Assembly: GCA_003254905.1 (NCBI GenBank)
Contig: QANU01011901.1
Span: forward strand, 1,127,176 to 1,191,175
From: Nissolia schottii
Lineage: Eukaryota > Streptophyta > Magnoliopsida > Fabales > Fabaceae
Length of the DNA stretch: 64,000 nucleotides
Direction of reading: 5' to 3'
Below are positions 1-10,805 of this stretch, piece by piece (the first letter of the stretch is position 1; every line of letters starts with the position of its first letter). The notes beneath the pieces were generated by a model that was not told where the DNA came from, searched no databases, and saw nothing but the letters and a program-made list of their open reading frames with translations. Position numbers and translations under genes: made by a program.

Positions 1-1445
1 CCCCCCCCCCCTTATAGAATATGGTGTCATCATGGATAAGGATCGCGGTGGATACGATCCGGGCCATAAATCATTGAGGGACGGCAAGTAAATTAAATAA
101 AATATAAATTAGATCAGGGCGGTGAATATATTCCTTTTTGTTTACCTTTTTCTATATACAAAGAAGTTAAGATAAAAATAAAGATTTTATATACAAATCA
201 AGCCACTGAATATTGATATGTACATAACTTGAAGCCAATGAGATTTAGCTTAAGTAATTGCAAGTCTTCTAATTTTAAGTGATTAAGGGATTGATCAGAT
301 TTATACTAGGATTTGATCCTTATTTCTTTCCGGATCATTTCTATCTCTTTTTTTTTTCTTTTTTTTTCTCATTGAACGAATCCAAGGTTAAAAGGATAAA
401 TAATAAATAAAACTTTAACAATGACTTAAAGCAATATTGATACAGATCTTAGTTATACAAAAATGTGAGTATGATGAGACTCATATTTTTGTGTGAAGTT
501 TGTAAACATGTTATGTAAAAATTGTTATAAATGTAGCATTTCTATTTAGTGACCTGAGATTAACAATGCCGCTTCTATTTTGTTAGTTTATTTTCTTTCA
601 TGCAATTCTTTAGAATAGTCCCTGCTATTATGATGTGTTTCAATTTGGACTATTTTATTTGTGTTTTTCCCACTATTCATAAATACAACTCGGTGTCTTT
701 ATTTAAAAAACAAAAACAAAAGTAAAAAATGTACCGATAAATTCTAAAACCTAGTAGACCAACAAAAATCCTAAACCCTAATCAAACAAAAGGCACTTTA
801 ATTGATTACTAGCTTGTAGAATAGCCACATATGCCATTCAGTAAAATATAAAATATTAGTCAAAGTGTGAAACATGAGATCTTTCGCCCTCTTGCCTACG
901 TAAAGACCATGACGTAGTTAATTAGTTATATTTTGGTATGGTCTGATCTGAACGGAATATGTACAAAGCAAAGAAGGGAGGGCAATGACTCGGGTACAAA
1001 AATTATTAATGATAACTATAATAGTGTTTTTTTTTTTAAAAAAGAAAATTTTCATTTAAAAAAAGGAGAAATTTTAACATTTTAAAATAATTTTATTTTT
1101 AAATCCTTATTAATAAGCGTCATAGCAAAATCCTAAATAATAATAGTGCCTTTTGTAGCCTAATTAAGAAGTTGCGCTTTTATTATAGACAGCCCAATTA
1201 GATTTATTGGCATTCTTTTTATATGGTTAAGGTCCAACCCTTCAAGAACTATCTCTCTAAAAAAAAAACCTTATAGATAAAGACATGTGAATGATTTTTT
1301 TATTTATGTCTCTCTATATACGTTTCTTTACAACAAAAAGATTACAAACATAAAATAAAAATAAAAATAAAAAAAACAAAAATCCAGGCCATTTGTCTAA
1401 GTAAAAGAAAAACCCCAACACTTTAGCAATTTAAAAATGTTATTT
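1..1445. other. AT-rich intergenic DNA, no gene seen
   Basis: No open reading frame with recognisable similarity or credible splice structure. The sequence is AT-rich with short A and T runs and opens with a C-run of about 12 bases. Nothing beyond the left edge of the CACTA element can be supported. Confidence 0.6.
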
Positions 1446-2160
1446 CACTACTAAAAACATATTAATTACTGTCGGACACTTACCATAGGATTTATATCTT
1501 ATGGTATTATCGTTAGAAATAACAAATTTTTTGACAGTAACATTGTCGATAACCATTGGCGCCAAATGGCGTGTGGTGAGGTCAACGTGTTACAGTCAGA
1601 AGTTACCGACGATAAAACAAAGTAATAAATAATAAATTAAAAGCATTTATTATGCTAAAATTTACCGTCAAAGTTGTCTGACGGTAACTATAATAATAAC
1701 TTTTAAAATAATTATTACCATTTCCGGTGAACATTTCTGAGGGTAAAAGTCTCAGAATATGAGGGACACGCATGCCGTTACATTACCATCAAAAAAATTT
1801 GACGATAATGGCCTCGAAATATGAGGGGACACATTTTTCCCTTCGTTTGTAATGGTCAACAAGATCGTCAGAAATTTCTGACAATAACTTTCTCAAAAAT
1901 ATGAGGGGACGCATGTGTTCCCCATGCGCGTAATGTTCAACTAGTTACCATCAGAAATTTATGACGGTTACAGCCTCGGAACGTGTGGGGACGTACGTGT
2001 TCCCCACGTGCATAACATTCAGCTATTTATCATTGAAAATATTTGACTGTAACAGCCTCGAAATATGTACGAACACACATTTTTCCCTGTTTATAACTGT
2101 CAACAGGTTACCGTCGGATAATTCTGACAGTAATAATGAAGCACTGCGACCTGACAGAGG

Positions 2161-4620
2161 CTATATATACAGCTCCATCCCTTCCTCCCATATACTCTTT
2201 GTCCTCCTCTTTCTCTCCCTCTCCGCCACCACCACCACCCTCCTCACCGCTGTCACCCATACACTACTAGAAACAATCAAGGTTAGTTTTTTTCTTCTTA
2301 ATTTATTTTAGTTAAATTTATTAGATTAATATTATGTTAGGTTGTTAGATTAGGTTCTAATTTTTGTTAGTTGTTAAATATAAATAATTATGTTTGGTTG
2401 TTAGATTCATTTTGTAAATTAGGTTGTATATATTAAAATAAGTTTCTTAGGTTTTTTAGATTAGTATGTTATATTAATTATAAATAAGTTTGGGCTAAAC
2501 ATAGAAGATGGTTCTACGACAAACAATATTCGGTATTATTCGGTATTTGGGGTGAAATATTGACCATGGTGTATGTGATTTAAGGAAATTCTAGCTTATC
2601 TTTTTTTTTATTATTAATTGTTGTGTTTTGGGGGGAAAAGTTATTTATAATTATATAAAAATAAGTTTGTTAGGTTATTTAGGTTAATTTAATAATAAAT
2701 TTTTAAGTTTAATATTAATAATTAATAAATTTTTTAGGTTAATAGTTGAATATATTTTAATTCTTATTTCTAATTTTTAATTTTATATTTTTTTATGTTT
2801 TATTTTTGAATATTTAATTGTAATCTTTTTTAATTAATTTTTTATTATTTTTAGTATGACCGACAAAGGAGAAAGGTAGGTGTTTGACTACTATCCTGCA
2901 TCTGCCAGGCAGGGTAGTAGGGGGAGGGCCAGGGGCCCGAGAACGTCAAGCAACACGCTGGCATCCTCGAGCCCTCCTGTGGGGATAGTTTCATACCAAC
3001 CCCTGGATTTAGGGAGGTTTTCAAAGACGACCAAGCCCAGGAATCTGATCATGCTCCTCCACCTTGAGCTTTCTGCCCTCGCTGTCATCACAGGCAACGA
3101 GGTTTGGGAGACCGAGCAAGCTCGACCACCTCCTCCATCAGCACAGCCTCCACAGCTGGATACTACCATTGGCATGCAGTCTCAAGGATCTGCCACACAC
3201 CACGCACGAGTCAATATACGACTCGACAAAAACAACAGTAAGTTTTGTTAATTATTTTTGTTTTATTTTTTAGTTGTTATTTATTTAGTTTTTGTAACAT
3301 TACTAATATTGTTAATTATGCTTGTATTGGTGGATTCTCCATGAGGCTGGACGTCACGCCATGACGGAGACTTTAAAGAAATGCTACAACAGAGTCGTTC
3401 GTAAGTGGCAAGAGTATACTAGTGAGGTGAAGGATCGTCTCTTCAACGTTTGGAAGGTAATTAAATTACTATTAATAATTTTTTTAATAATTAATTATTC
3501 TTAAATTAAAATATTTATTTAATTACTTAATAATGTTTTATTTTTTATATTTTCAAGATAGTTTTTAATATGATCCTTCTGGAGAAGCTGACATGAAGAA
3601 GGCATTCAACTATAGGGCTGGCAGGTGTCTGCAGTAGCTATTGGGAGACATTAGGTCGGGTAAGGACAAAGACCCGGGCTGGTTGACCCCTGAGCAGCTT
3701 GGTCAGCTAAATGCTTACTGAGCCTCAGAGGAGTTTAAAACGAGGTCTAAGAACTCTAAGCATGCTTAGATGCAGGGTCGAGGGGACAATGTGCACACTG
3801 GAGGGTCTGCGAGCTTGTCCTCCACACACCTCAGGATAGTAATTATGTTTGCCTTTATTTTTTTTATAATTATTAGTTATTGTACTTTAATTTTTTTATT
3901 TAAATATGAAGTATTTAATTTGTATATATAAACAATCAAATATGCAGTGCTAACAGATAGGTTGGAGTCTAATTAAGGCGGAGTTGTTCCGCGAAACCCA
4001 CACGACAAAGGCGAACAAGTGTAGGTGGGTTGATGCACGCTTCGAACAAACCACCTTAAGTATTTTATATATTAAGTATATAACTTAAAAGTTTTCCTTA
4101 CTATTATAATTTCTTATAGTAATAATTGTTAATTTTTTATTTTTGTAGGCTATTTTTGACGAGGCACTACAGGCTGGTTAGACTCAGCAGGTCAAGAGTG
4201 CGCCCCTGGTACCAAGCCTATCCCCGTCGATGAAAATGCGGTTTGGCTAGATGTGGTCGGCGGTATGAACCGCAACCGCATCTACGATTGGGGGACAGAA
4301 TTACTCTCAGTTACATCGAGGAGGCCTCAATCAATTTTTGGATCTACCAAGTCGTGGCCAGGGTTGGAAGCTGACGAGCTCCAAGAGCTCGTCTTCAAAA
4401 TGAACCAGCAGTCGCTGCAGCTAGAGGAAATGCGGTAGAAGGGGGAGACTCAAAAGGAAAATTAACGACAAGATAAAAAAATTGTGGGCCTGCTTTGGCA
4501 GATCTGTTCGAGGAGAGAATCGTAGAAGCGCCCATGACATGCCTAGTGATTTGCTGATATCCCCCTCCGACGATGCTGCCTCCGATGATGATGCCGCGGA
4601 TTTACGAGATTAGTTTTTTT
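2161..4620 (+). pseudogene. Degenerate CACTA Transposase_24-type (TNP1/TnpA-like) gene
   Basis: A TATATATA box (about 2162) is followed by a CT-rich leader and exon-like pieces separated by AT-rich intron-like stretches. Recognisable fragments are a proline/serine-rich N-terminal block (2880–3240, RGRARGPRTS), an HEAGRHAMTETLKKCYNRVV block with RKWQEYTSEVKDRLF (3331–3460), a WLTPEQLGQLNAYWASEEFK-like block containing a stop codon (3680–3740), an ETHTTKANKCRWVDARFE block (3995–4045) and a VWLDVVGGMNRNRIYDWG block (4240–4300). This order matches the plant Ptta/En/Spm Transposase_24 family. Early and internal stop codons, for example seven codons into the first ATG frame at 2855, make it a pseudogene. 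The family call comes from remembered motif patterns. Confidence 0.7.
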
Positions 4621-4665
4621 AGTGTTTTTTTTAAAGATTTTATGTATTTTTAACTTTCTTTTGAA

Positions 4666-5100
4666 TGGATTACCCCGACTACAAGACCACTAAGATTAAT
4701 CCTATAAGGCGGTATAGGGAGAATGATCTATAATTCATTGTTGCTAAAAGAGCAAAATAAGTTTATTCTGCAAATTATCCAAGAGCTAGCCAATCAAGTT
4801 GGAAAGTTGTGATGAAATGCAAACCAAGTGGCCGAGTTAAGTTTGATGACACATAATCTTCAGACAATACATTTGATCAAGCATATCAATTGCCAGAGTC
4901 AATCCCTGCAACGATAATTGTTGAGTCTTCATTGTCTACCACATTAGGTACCAGTACATTTGATGATGACCCGGACATAGTTGAACTTCCTAATCTCCAA
5001 CAATGAAGAAATTAATGTATACAATGATAGTAAAGAAGAAGAAGAGCTCAACGATGAACTTAGTTCTAAAAATTACAATGAAAGTTTTGAACTTTCATAA
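4666..5100 (+). pseudogene. Remnant of CACTA TNP2-type transposase C-terminus
   Basis: A short frame reads ANYPRASQSSWKVVMKCKPS followed by GRVKFDDT and a stop (about 4771–4854). This resembles the C-terminal DUF4216-like portion of CACTA TNP2 proteins, where a tryptophan and a VxKxKPRGRV-like string are typical. A following acidic stretch with stop codons (to about 5100) may be the protein tail. The main transposase body is absent, so the large ORF was probably lost by internal deletion. The match is short and approximate. Confidence 0.4.
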
Positions 5101-6004
5101 TAGTATACTATAAGTAATTATTTGAGAATTTGTTACGCAATTTCATTTAAATATTATGTGTAATTTTCTTATTAACTTTTATTTCATAAATCTATTTTTA
5201 GTATTTAATTATTTATAAGGATAATTTATTATTTATGTATAAAAATAAATAGATAAATATTTGGTTGTATATTTTATTTAATTATTTATTATATTTAATA
5301 AAAACATTAATTGAATTAAATGTACATTTATTTAATTAAATTTTAAATTAAATTTTTTAATTTTATATGGAATGTCTTGTTATCATGTTTAAATAACTAT
5401 AAATTATTTATTACAGTTAGTAAAAATATTAACGAATTTAATATTTATGTAATTTAATAATTATATAATGTATAAAATTAAATAATTATATTATTAAGTA
5501 TTTATTTAATATATAATTTATTGAATTAAATAATAATTTATCTTTATTGTCGGTTGTTTCGACGATAAACTGGACAAATTATCATTAGCTACAATCGACG
5601 ATAAATTTAATAAAATATTAATATATTTCCATTGGATATCACCGATGGTAAATCATCATAATTTTTGGATAAATAGCATTAAATTTTCGTCCGAATTATC
5701 TAACTGTAAATAGAATAAAATATCAATGCTATTACCATTGGTTACAATCGACGGTAAACTGTTTAGTATGAATTGTTGTTGGACCTCCATTTGTGTCGGC
5801 TAAAATTGACAGTAATTACTGTCAGCTATGTCACTCTAATGGTAATAAGTTACCATTGAGGCTTATACCGTCGGTCTTGTTTCTGGCGGTACGTCCGACG
5901 AAAAGCCAAAATTTTGACGATGATCGGGAAAAAATTTGATGGTAATTCCAACGGTAGTTCTGACAGTAATTTCGACAATAATCAACGTTTTTCTTGTAGT
6001 GTTT

Positions 6005-6330
6005 GTACACTTAAAAAATAGTCACTTAATAGCCGCGTGACAGAGAAACAAACATTACAAAGCAAATAAACAAACATTACGCAACAAAAAAACAAACATT
6101 GTTGCTGAACATTTTTGCATGCTCATACACGCATGAGTTTAATGTTACTACAAAATAGAAAAATAAACAATGTCACTGAATATTTATATGTATTCTTGCA
6201 CACGTTTAATATTACTTGTTTTTTATGTTTGACAATATTTATTTATCTGTTATGTAAGGTTTATTTTTTTATTATATAATGTTTGTTTCCCTGTTAAGTA
6301 ACTATTAAGTGACAATTTTTAAAGTGTAAA
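6005..6330. mobile_element. Foldback MITE abutting the CACTA element
   Basis: The two ends are imperfect inverted copies: the left reads ACACTTAAAAAATAGTCACT and the reverse complement of the right reads ACACTTTAAAAATTGTCACT. Both continue into a shared GACAGAGAAACAAACATTA-type segment. The element is about 325 bp with no coding content. The adjacent CACTA may have inserted at or inside its left end, because the expected outer few bases of the left arm are not contiguous with it. Confidence 0.65.
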
Positions 6331-6881
6331 GAGGATGTTAGCAATTACTCAAAATCCTATAATATATACCCAAGTTCAGAAGGCTTTTACGTATATTATT
6401 GTGGGAACGAAAGACAAAGTGAGTCATTAGATGAAGCTATTCAATAGTTTGAAAAAAGGCAAGTCCCAAAGACTAGCCACAATCAGGAAAATAACAAACA
6501 TAACTAACCAAAAACACTAACAACCAGGTAAGATCAATACGGATTCTCCTAAACTCCTCAAACCAAGGGAACCAAACACTGAAGTCCAATGTTACCCAAA
6601 TTCAATAATTGATTTATATCTTTGATATATACCTCAAATTTGATAAGGAGATGAGGTACTTCTAGTTTCCAATTATTTTTATTGCAAGATTTGGTAGAAG
6701 TGCAGATCAATTAAAGACTAGTACACATCACAAATATATATATATATATAGCAGTACTTAAATATTTATTTATATGTAGCAATTATCAAACTACATCAAA
6801 CACACTCCACAGCTACAAAAGACCTCGATTTATTAGTAGGTCTTCGAGCTTCTCCTAATTACATTACATAACATAACATAG

Positions 6882-6882
<1 letters not shown>

Positions 6883-6921
<39 letters not shown>
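6883..6921. repeat. (TA)n(GA)n microsatellite
   Basis: A short TA run is followed by about 14 GA dinucleotides. It lies within about 100 bp downstream of the minus-strand 62-residue peptide gene, probably in its 3' UTR. Confidence 0.85.
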
Positions 6922-6923
<2 letters not shown>

Positions 6924-6988
6924 CAGTTGATGCTCTCTCTCACACACACATACATATAACATTAAAACAAGAGTAGTGGTTGATTGAT

Positions 6989-7177
6989 TTAAGGTTTAGT
7001 AGGCCTACCCCAACGTTTTAGGGGTTTACCCTTATTAGGGTAGTTTATAGCCACTACTCCATAGTGAGCAGAAGCTGGAGCAGCAGGAGCAGCTGGAGGT
7101 TGCCTTCCGTAGAACTTGTCTATCAGTGCAAACCCTTCTAACCCGATCTTCCTGAGGTCTTCTTGACGAGTTGCCAT
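6989..7177 (-). CDS. Small orphan protein, 62 aa, function unknown
   Basis: I do not recognise a characterised family. The reading frame starts with a true ATG at 7177, and a clean TATAAAAG box lies about 93 bp upstream (7270–7277, minus strand), giving a normal plant promoter geometry with a leader of roughly 60 bases. The protein has three parts: a charged N-terminus (MATRQEDLRKIGLEGFALID, residues 1–20), an Ala/Pro-rich linker (residues 26–36, PPAAPAAPAS) and a basic C-terminal tail (residues 43–62, with KGKPLKRWGRP). There is no signal peptide or membrane segment, so it is probably cytosolic or nuclear, unless it is a leaderless peptide precursor. It has no introns. The promoter supports a real gene over a chance ORF. 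A stress-peptide role would be speculation. Confidence 0.7.
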   Translation of the reverse strand: MATRQEDLRKIGLEGFALIDKFYGRQPPAAPAAPASAHYGVVAINYPNKGKPLKRWGRPTKP

Positions 7178-7269
7178 GTTGAAACAGATTATGTTTAAGT
7201 TTTGTTGCCTCTGTGATTATTATTTGTGATCCCTACTTTCTTGCTTCAAGGAAAGAAACCAAGGTCTCC

Positions 7270-7277
7270 CTTTTATA
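7270..7277 (-). promoter_or_regulatory. TATA box of the 62-aa gene
   Basis: The minus strand reads CCTATAAAAGG, an excellent plant TATA box, about 93 bp upstream of the ATG at 7177. Confidence 0.75.
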
Positions 7278-7299
7278 GGAACCCAAAATGTTCCTTTAG

Positions 7300-10200
7300 C
7301 TTCCCCTGCACTTCAATGCCTCAAGAATATGCCACCTGTGGACTCAAGAATATTATAACGCAGCTGTATTTTCTTACAAATTTTCTTATATACTAAGTTT
7401 AACGTGTCAATAATAGTCACTAACCTTATTCCTTAATGATGTGGTATGATTTAAGACAAAAAAAAAAGATAATCTTCATTAATTTTCTTTGTATTACGGG
7501 TTTAATCCTCACAACTATGAGAACGAAAAAAATAATTTGTGATCAACAATTTACCATTTCGTGTGAGTTAAGTTATTGCGATTGAGGAGATTGGTCACTC
7601 TCATCGACGGTAAATATTTTAGGTTCATTCAAAAAAAAAATTCTTAAAATATAAATACAGTCAATGTCTTTAAAATCTTAAAAAGTAATTAAAAAAAGGT
7701 CTTTCTTTTTTATTTGAGAGGATTTGTAAGAAGAATTTACATGAGAATATATCATTGCTCTTGTTTGTTATGGATAATGGATAAAATGAAAGAACCAGAT
7801 CCGGGCTTGTCCAAGGGGGTCTTGCTTAACGCGACTTTGATCATTAATCAATGAGTATATATATGGTAATCTTGCTTTGAGTTTCTTAACAAGTGCTGGT
7901 TTATTTAATTATCCGGTTTAGCCTTGATTAATAATAGACGGAATATATTCAGATTTATCTCAAACGCATTCGTAGTTACTAGTTAGCTTCCAAAATAATT
8001 GAGGCAAGCCTGAGATTCGTAAAACAAACTGTGAGCATTGAGTATATAGTCTTATTCAGCGCCGGCCAAGTTATATTATGGTCTCACCCTCACATTCCAA
8101 TCAACTCCGAGCATACCTCAATTAAAAAGGAAAAGATAAAACTTCGTGAATCTGATTCCCTCCCAACTTCACCATCTCTCTCTTTTTTTTCTCACTCTTT
8201 TATGATTTCCCTTTACGTTCTAAAGCATCATTCCATATACCATTGAGGAAAATTACTCTTAGAAATTAAATAATAATTAAGGGAAAAAGTTGTTTATATA
8301 TTTTAGGAGAGTGATATACAAAAACAAAAGCACCGAGCTCATGTGCTTTAAGTTTCACAAAACATGGGATAGAAAAGACAAACCACCCGATTGAAGTAGA
8401 GAAAGTCTAAGATAGCAACAAAAATGGACAATTATATATAAATAATGTTTAAAATATAAAAATAAAATAAAATTATTGTATAATACGATAAATATGTGGG
8501 ACTCATGTTTATTTAAAAATTATTATATTTTATACGTTGTTCATATTTTATTGTCACTTTTATTGTTTGATGTAGCATAATCCAAAAAAATATATGAATC
8601 AAGTAGAGAGTTCACGCATTCAGTCAACAAGAAACATGGTTGAAAATTATAAGAATTGATAGACACAACCACAATCATCACTACTTAAAAAAATAGTGCT
8701 TTAATTTGCAACGAAAACCTTTTTTACAAATTATATATTTTTTTATGTTGTTTGCGACAGAATGGTTTTCATCGCAAAAAAAACATTTATTAGCGTGAGA
8801 TTATTTATTAACAAAATCATAATTTTATACCGACTTTAAAGATCTTAACTTCTAAAAATGCATAAAACCCTAAAACTAAGATCAAATTATAAACCTGCAG
8901 CTTAGGTTGTAGACAAATTCAAGCATGCTTGCAATAATTCGAATAAGATATGATTGAATTCAAAAAAGGGAGGTCGATCCAATGTGAACTGATTCCTTAT
9001 GCGTCATTTTATAATTTTGTTCCTTGAGCATCTTAGTTATATAAGCTTGTTGAAGATAACCGTGTGCCCTGCTTCATCTAACTGATAAGTACATGACCCC
9101 TGGACGTGTTGATTTACGGTGTAGATAGAATATTGCAAAGGGCTATGTTACATCAGCAACAAAAATAGATAACAAAGTATGAATAACATATAAAATATTG
9201 TGATTTTTAATTATACATGAGTTTCGCATATTTGTTGTAATGTACAATAATTTTATTTTCTCATTATATTTTATGTGTTGTTTATGTACAATTGTCTACT
9301 TTCGTTTTTTTAAGCATAATTTCTGTATTGCAAAACGATTTTCTTTCTCTTCTTTCTACTGTACCCTCCCCTTCTGACGTGAGCATCATGACGATATAAT
9401 TCAATCTGATGCATTGTTAAGAAAGGAATAAAATGAGGAAGGAATAAAATAGCGAAAAATTAATAATTACGATTCGTTGGCATGCCTTTTGAATTATTTC
9501 AGGGAAATTTCTTGGTTGATTTTGGAGTAGCTAATCCATCCGTTATTGAAAATTCTATGGTACTGAAAAAATAGTTTAAAGATTTAAAATTTGTACTAAT
9601 TTAAAAAATTATATTATAACACATAATTGACTTGATAACATAAAAAAAATATATTTAAATTATGTATTATAATCTGATTGTACATTTTAAACACTTGAGG
9701 TTTTTTGGTTACCATAAAAGACCTCAATCATTATTAAACATATTAATTAGTAAATGCGGGTCATACTATCTCATAATGTGGTAAATAGGATCGAATCAAA
9801 ATAAATGATTTCTCGCCCCAACAAATAATGGCAAGAATTTCTCATATTTAAATTTTTGGTACCAATTATATTCATTGCTCATGGGCCTTTTGTCTTTTGA
9901 ATTGTACCACGAAATTGAATGGGTTGTGGTTTGCAAATGGGCCTTTTGGATCGAACATTGTCCTTGTCAATCATATTAAAGCCATCCAAATTTGCTGGAG
10001 TCCAGACATGCCATTGAGCAGAGTGATCAACTTGCATTTGTTGCTCCTACGTAAGAAGCCCGATCGAGTCCCCTTTCTATATATATAAATAAATAAATAC
10101 CAAAAGTTCTATACATATCCCTAGTTCGCACCTTTTAAGCTTTACTATTTACGGAAGATACAATTATGTATCACATTCAAATATATAATATCACCAACAT

Positions 10201-10600
10201 ATGTCCATATATTGTTATATTATGTATATACATACATATAAAAAGAAAAACAAAAATACTTACAAGGCCACAACACAAGGAATTAGGCAAGAAATGATCT
10301 CAACCTCCATTTTCATCCAGCTTTACATATACCTGCGCTTTATGAGTCCATGATTCAAGGAGCCCCTCTCAATTGTATCCCATTTACTAAACAATTTAAA
10401 GGGATCAAACAATTTGTTCTTTTGACAGGTAAAAGGATGAAAATTAGTCAAATGACTATATATTTCGTTTCGGTTAATGTCATATGTTCCAAGTATAGTC
10501 ATTCATTCATTCCTTCCCCCATTTTTGATGGACATCACGCAACCACACTCTGTTTCACCATTGACCACACACAAGTTCATTTTGTTTTTTGTTTTTGTTT
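7300..10600. other. AT-rich intergenic DNA with MITE-like relics
   Basis: No gene is supported. Two stretches (about 8420–8580 and 9150–9320) share a theme of palindromic AT-rich arms ending near 'atgtagcataat' or 'aagcataat', and resemble a third at about 19170–19340; they look like copies of one decayed MITE family. A segment near 8690–8810 has opposed 'gcaacgaaaacc' and 'ggttttcatcgc' motifs, suggesting another decayed foldback element. ORFs in this region show no domain features. Confidence 0.45.
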
Positions 10601-10624
10601 TCCTTATAGGAGAACTCTCTCGTG

Positions 10625-10633
10625 TATAAATAG
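10625..10633 (+). promoter_or_regulatory. TATA box of the pectinesterase gene
   Basis: TATAAATAG lies 181 bp upstream of the ATG at 10806, predicting a 5' leader of about 150 bases that ends in a purine-rich tract. Confidence 0.7.
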
Positions 10634-10805
10634 AGGCGTGCGTCACCAACAATTTCCCAAAGCAATTTACCCCAGGGCTTTGGAAAAAGCACAGCCCCGA
10701 GGGTCATTCCTTTAATATCGCGGGGAGGAAAAATAAAAATTAAAAACAAAGAAGAAAAAAAAAAAAAGAAGTAGTGATCATTACTATTATTATTTACAGT
10801 AAAGG

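Larger units (their letters stand above)
1446..6001 (+). mobile_element. CACTA (En/Spm) transposon, deletion derivative
   Basis: The element begins CACTACTAAAAACA and ends CGTTTTTCTTGTAGTG, inverted copies of the CACTA terminus, and is flanked on both sides by the 3-bp duplication TTT (1443–1445 and 6002–6004), the size expected for this superfamily. Subterminal blocks (about 1480–2130 and 5540–5990) are packed with short direct and inverted motifs of the form ACCGTCAGAA/TTCTGACGGTAA; on the left they sit in roughly 110-bp tandem units that also repeat a 'cctcgaaatatgaggggacac' type motif. At 4.56 kb it is short for an autonomous element and holds only broken transposase remnants, so it is probably non-autonomous. 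Ends and target duplication are seen directly; mobility is inferred. Confidence 0.93.
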
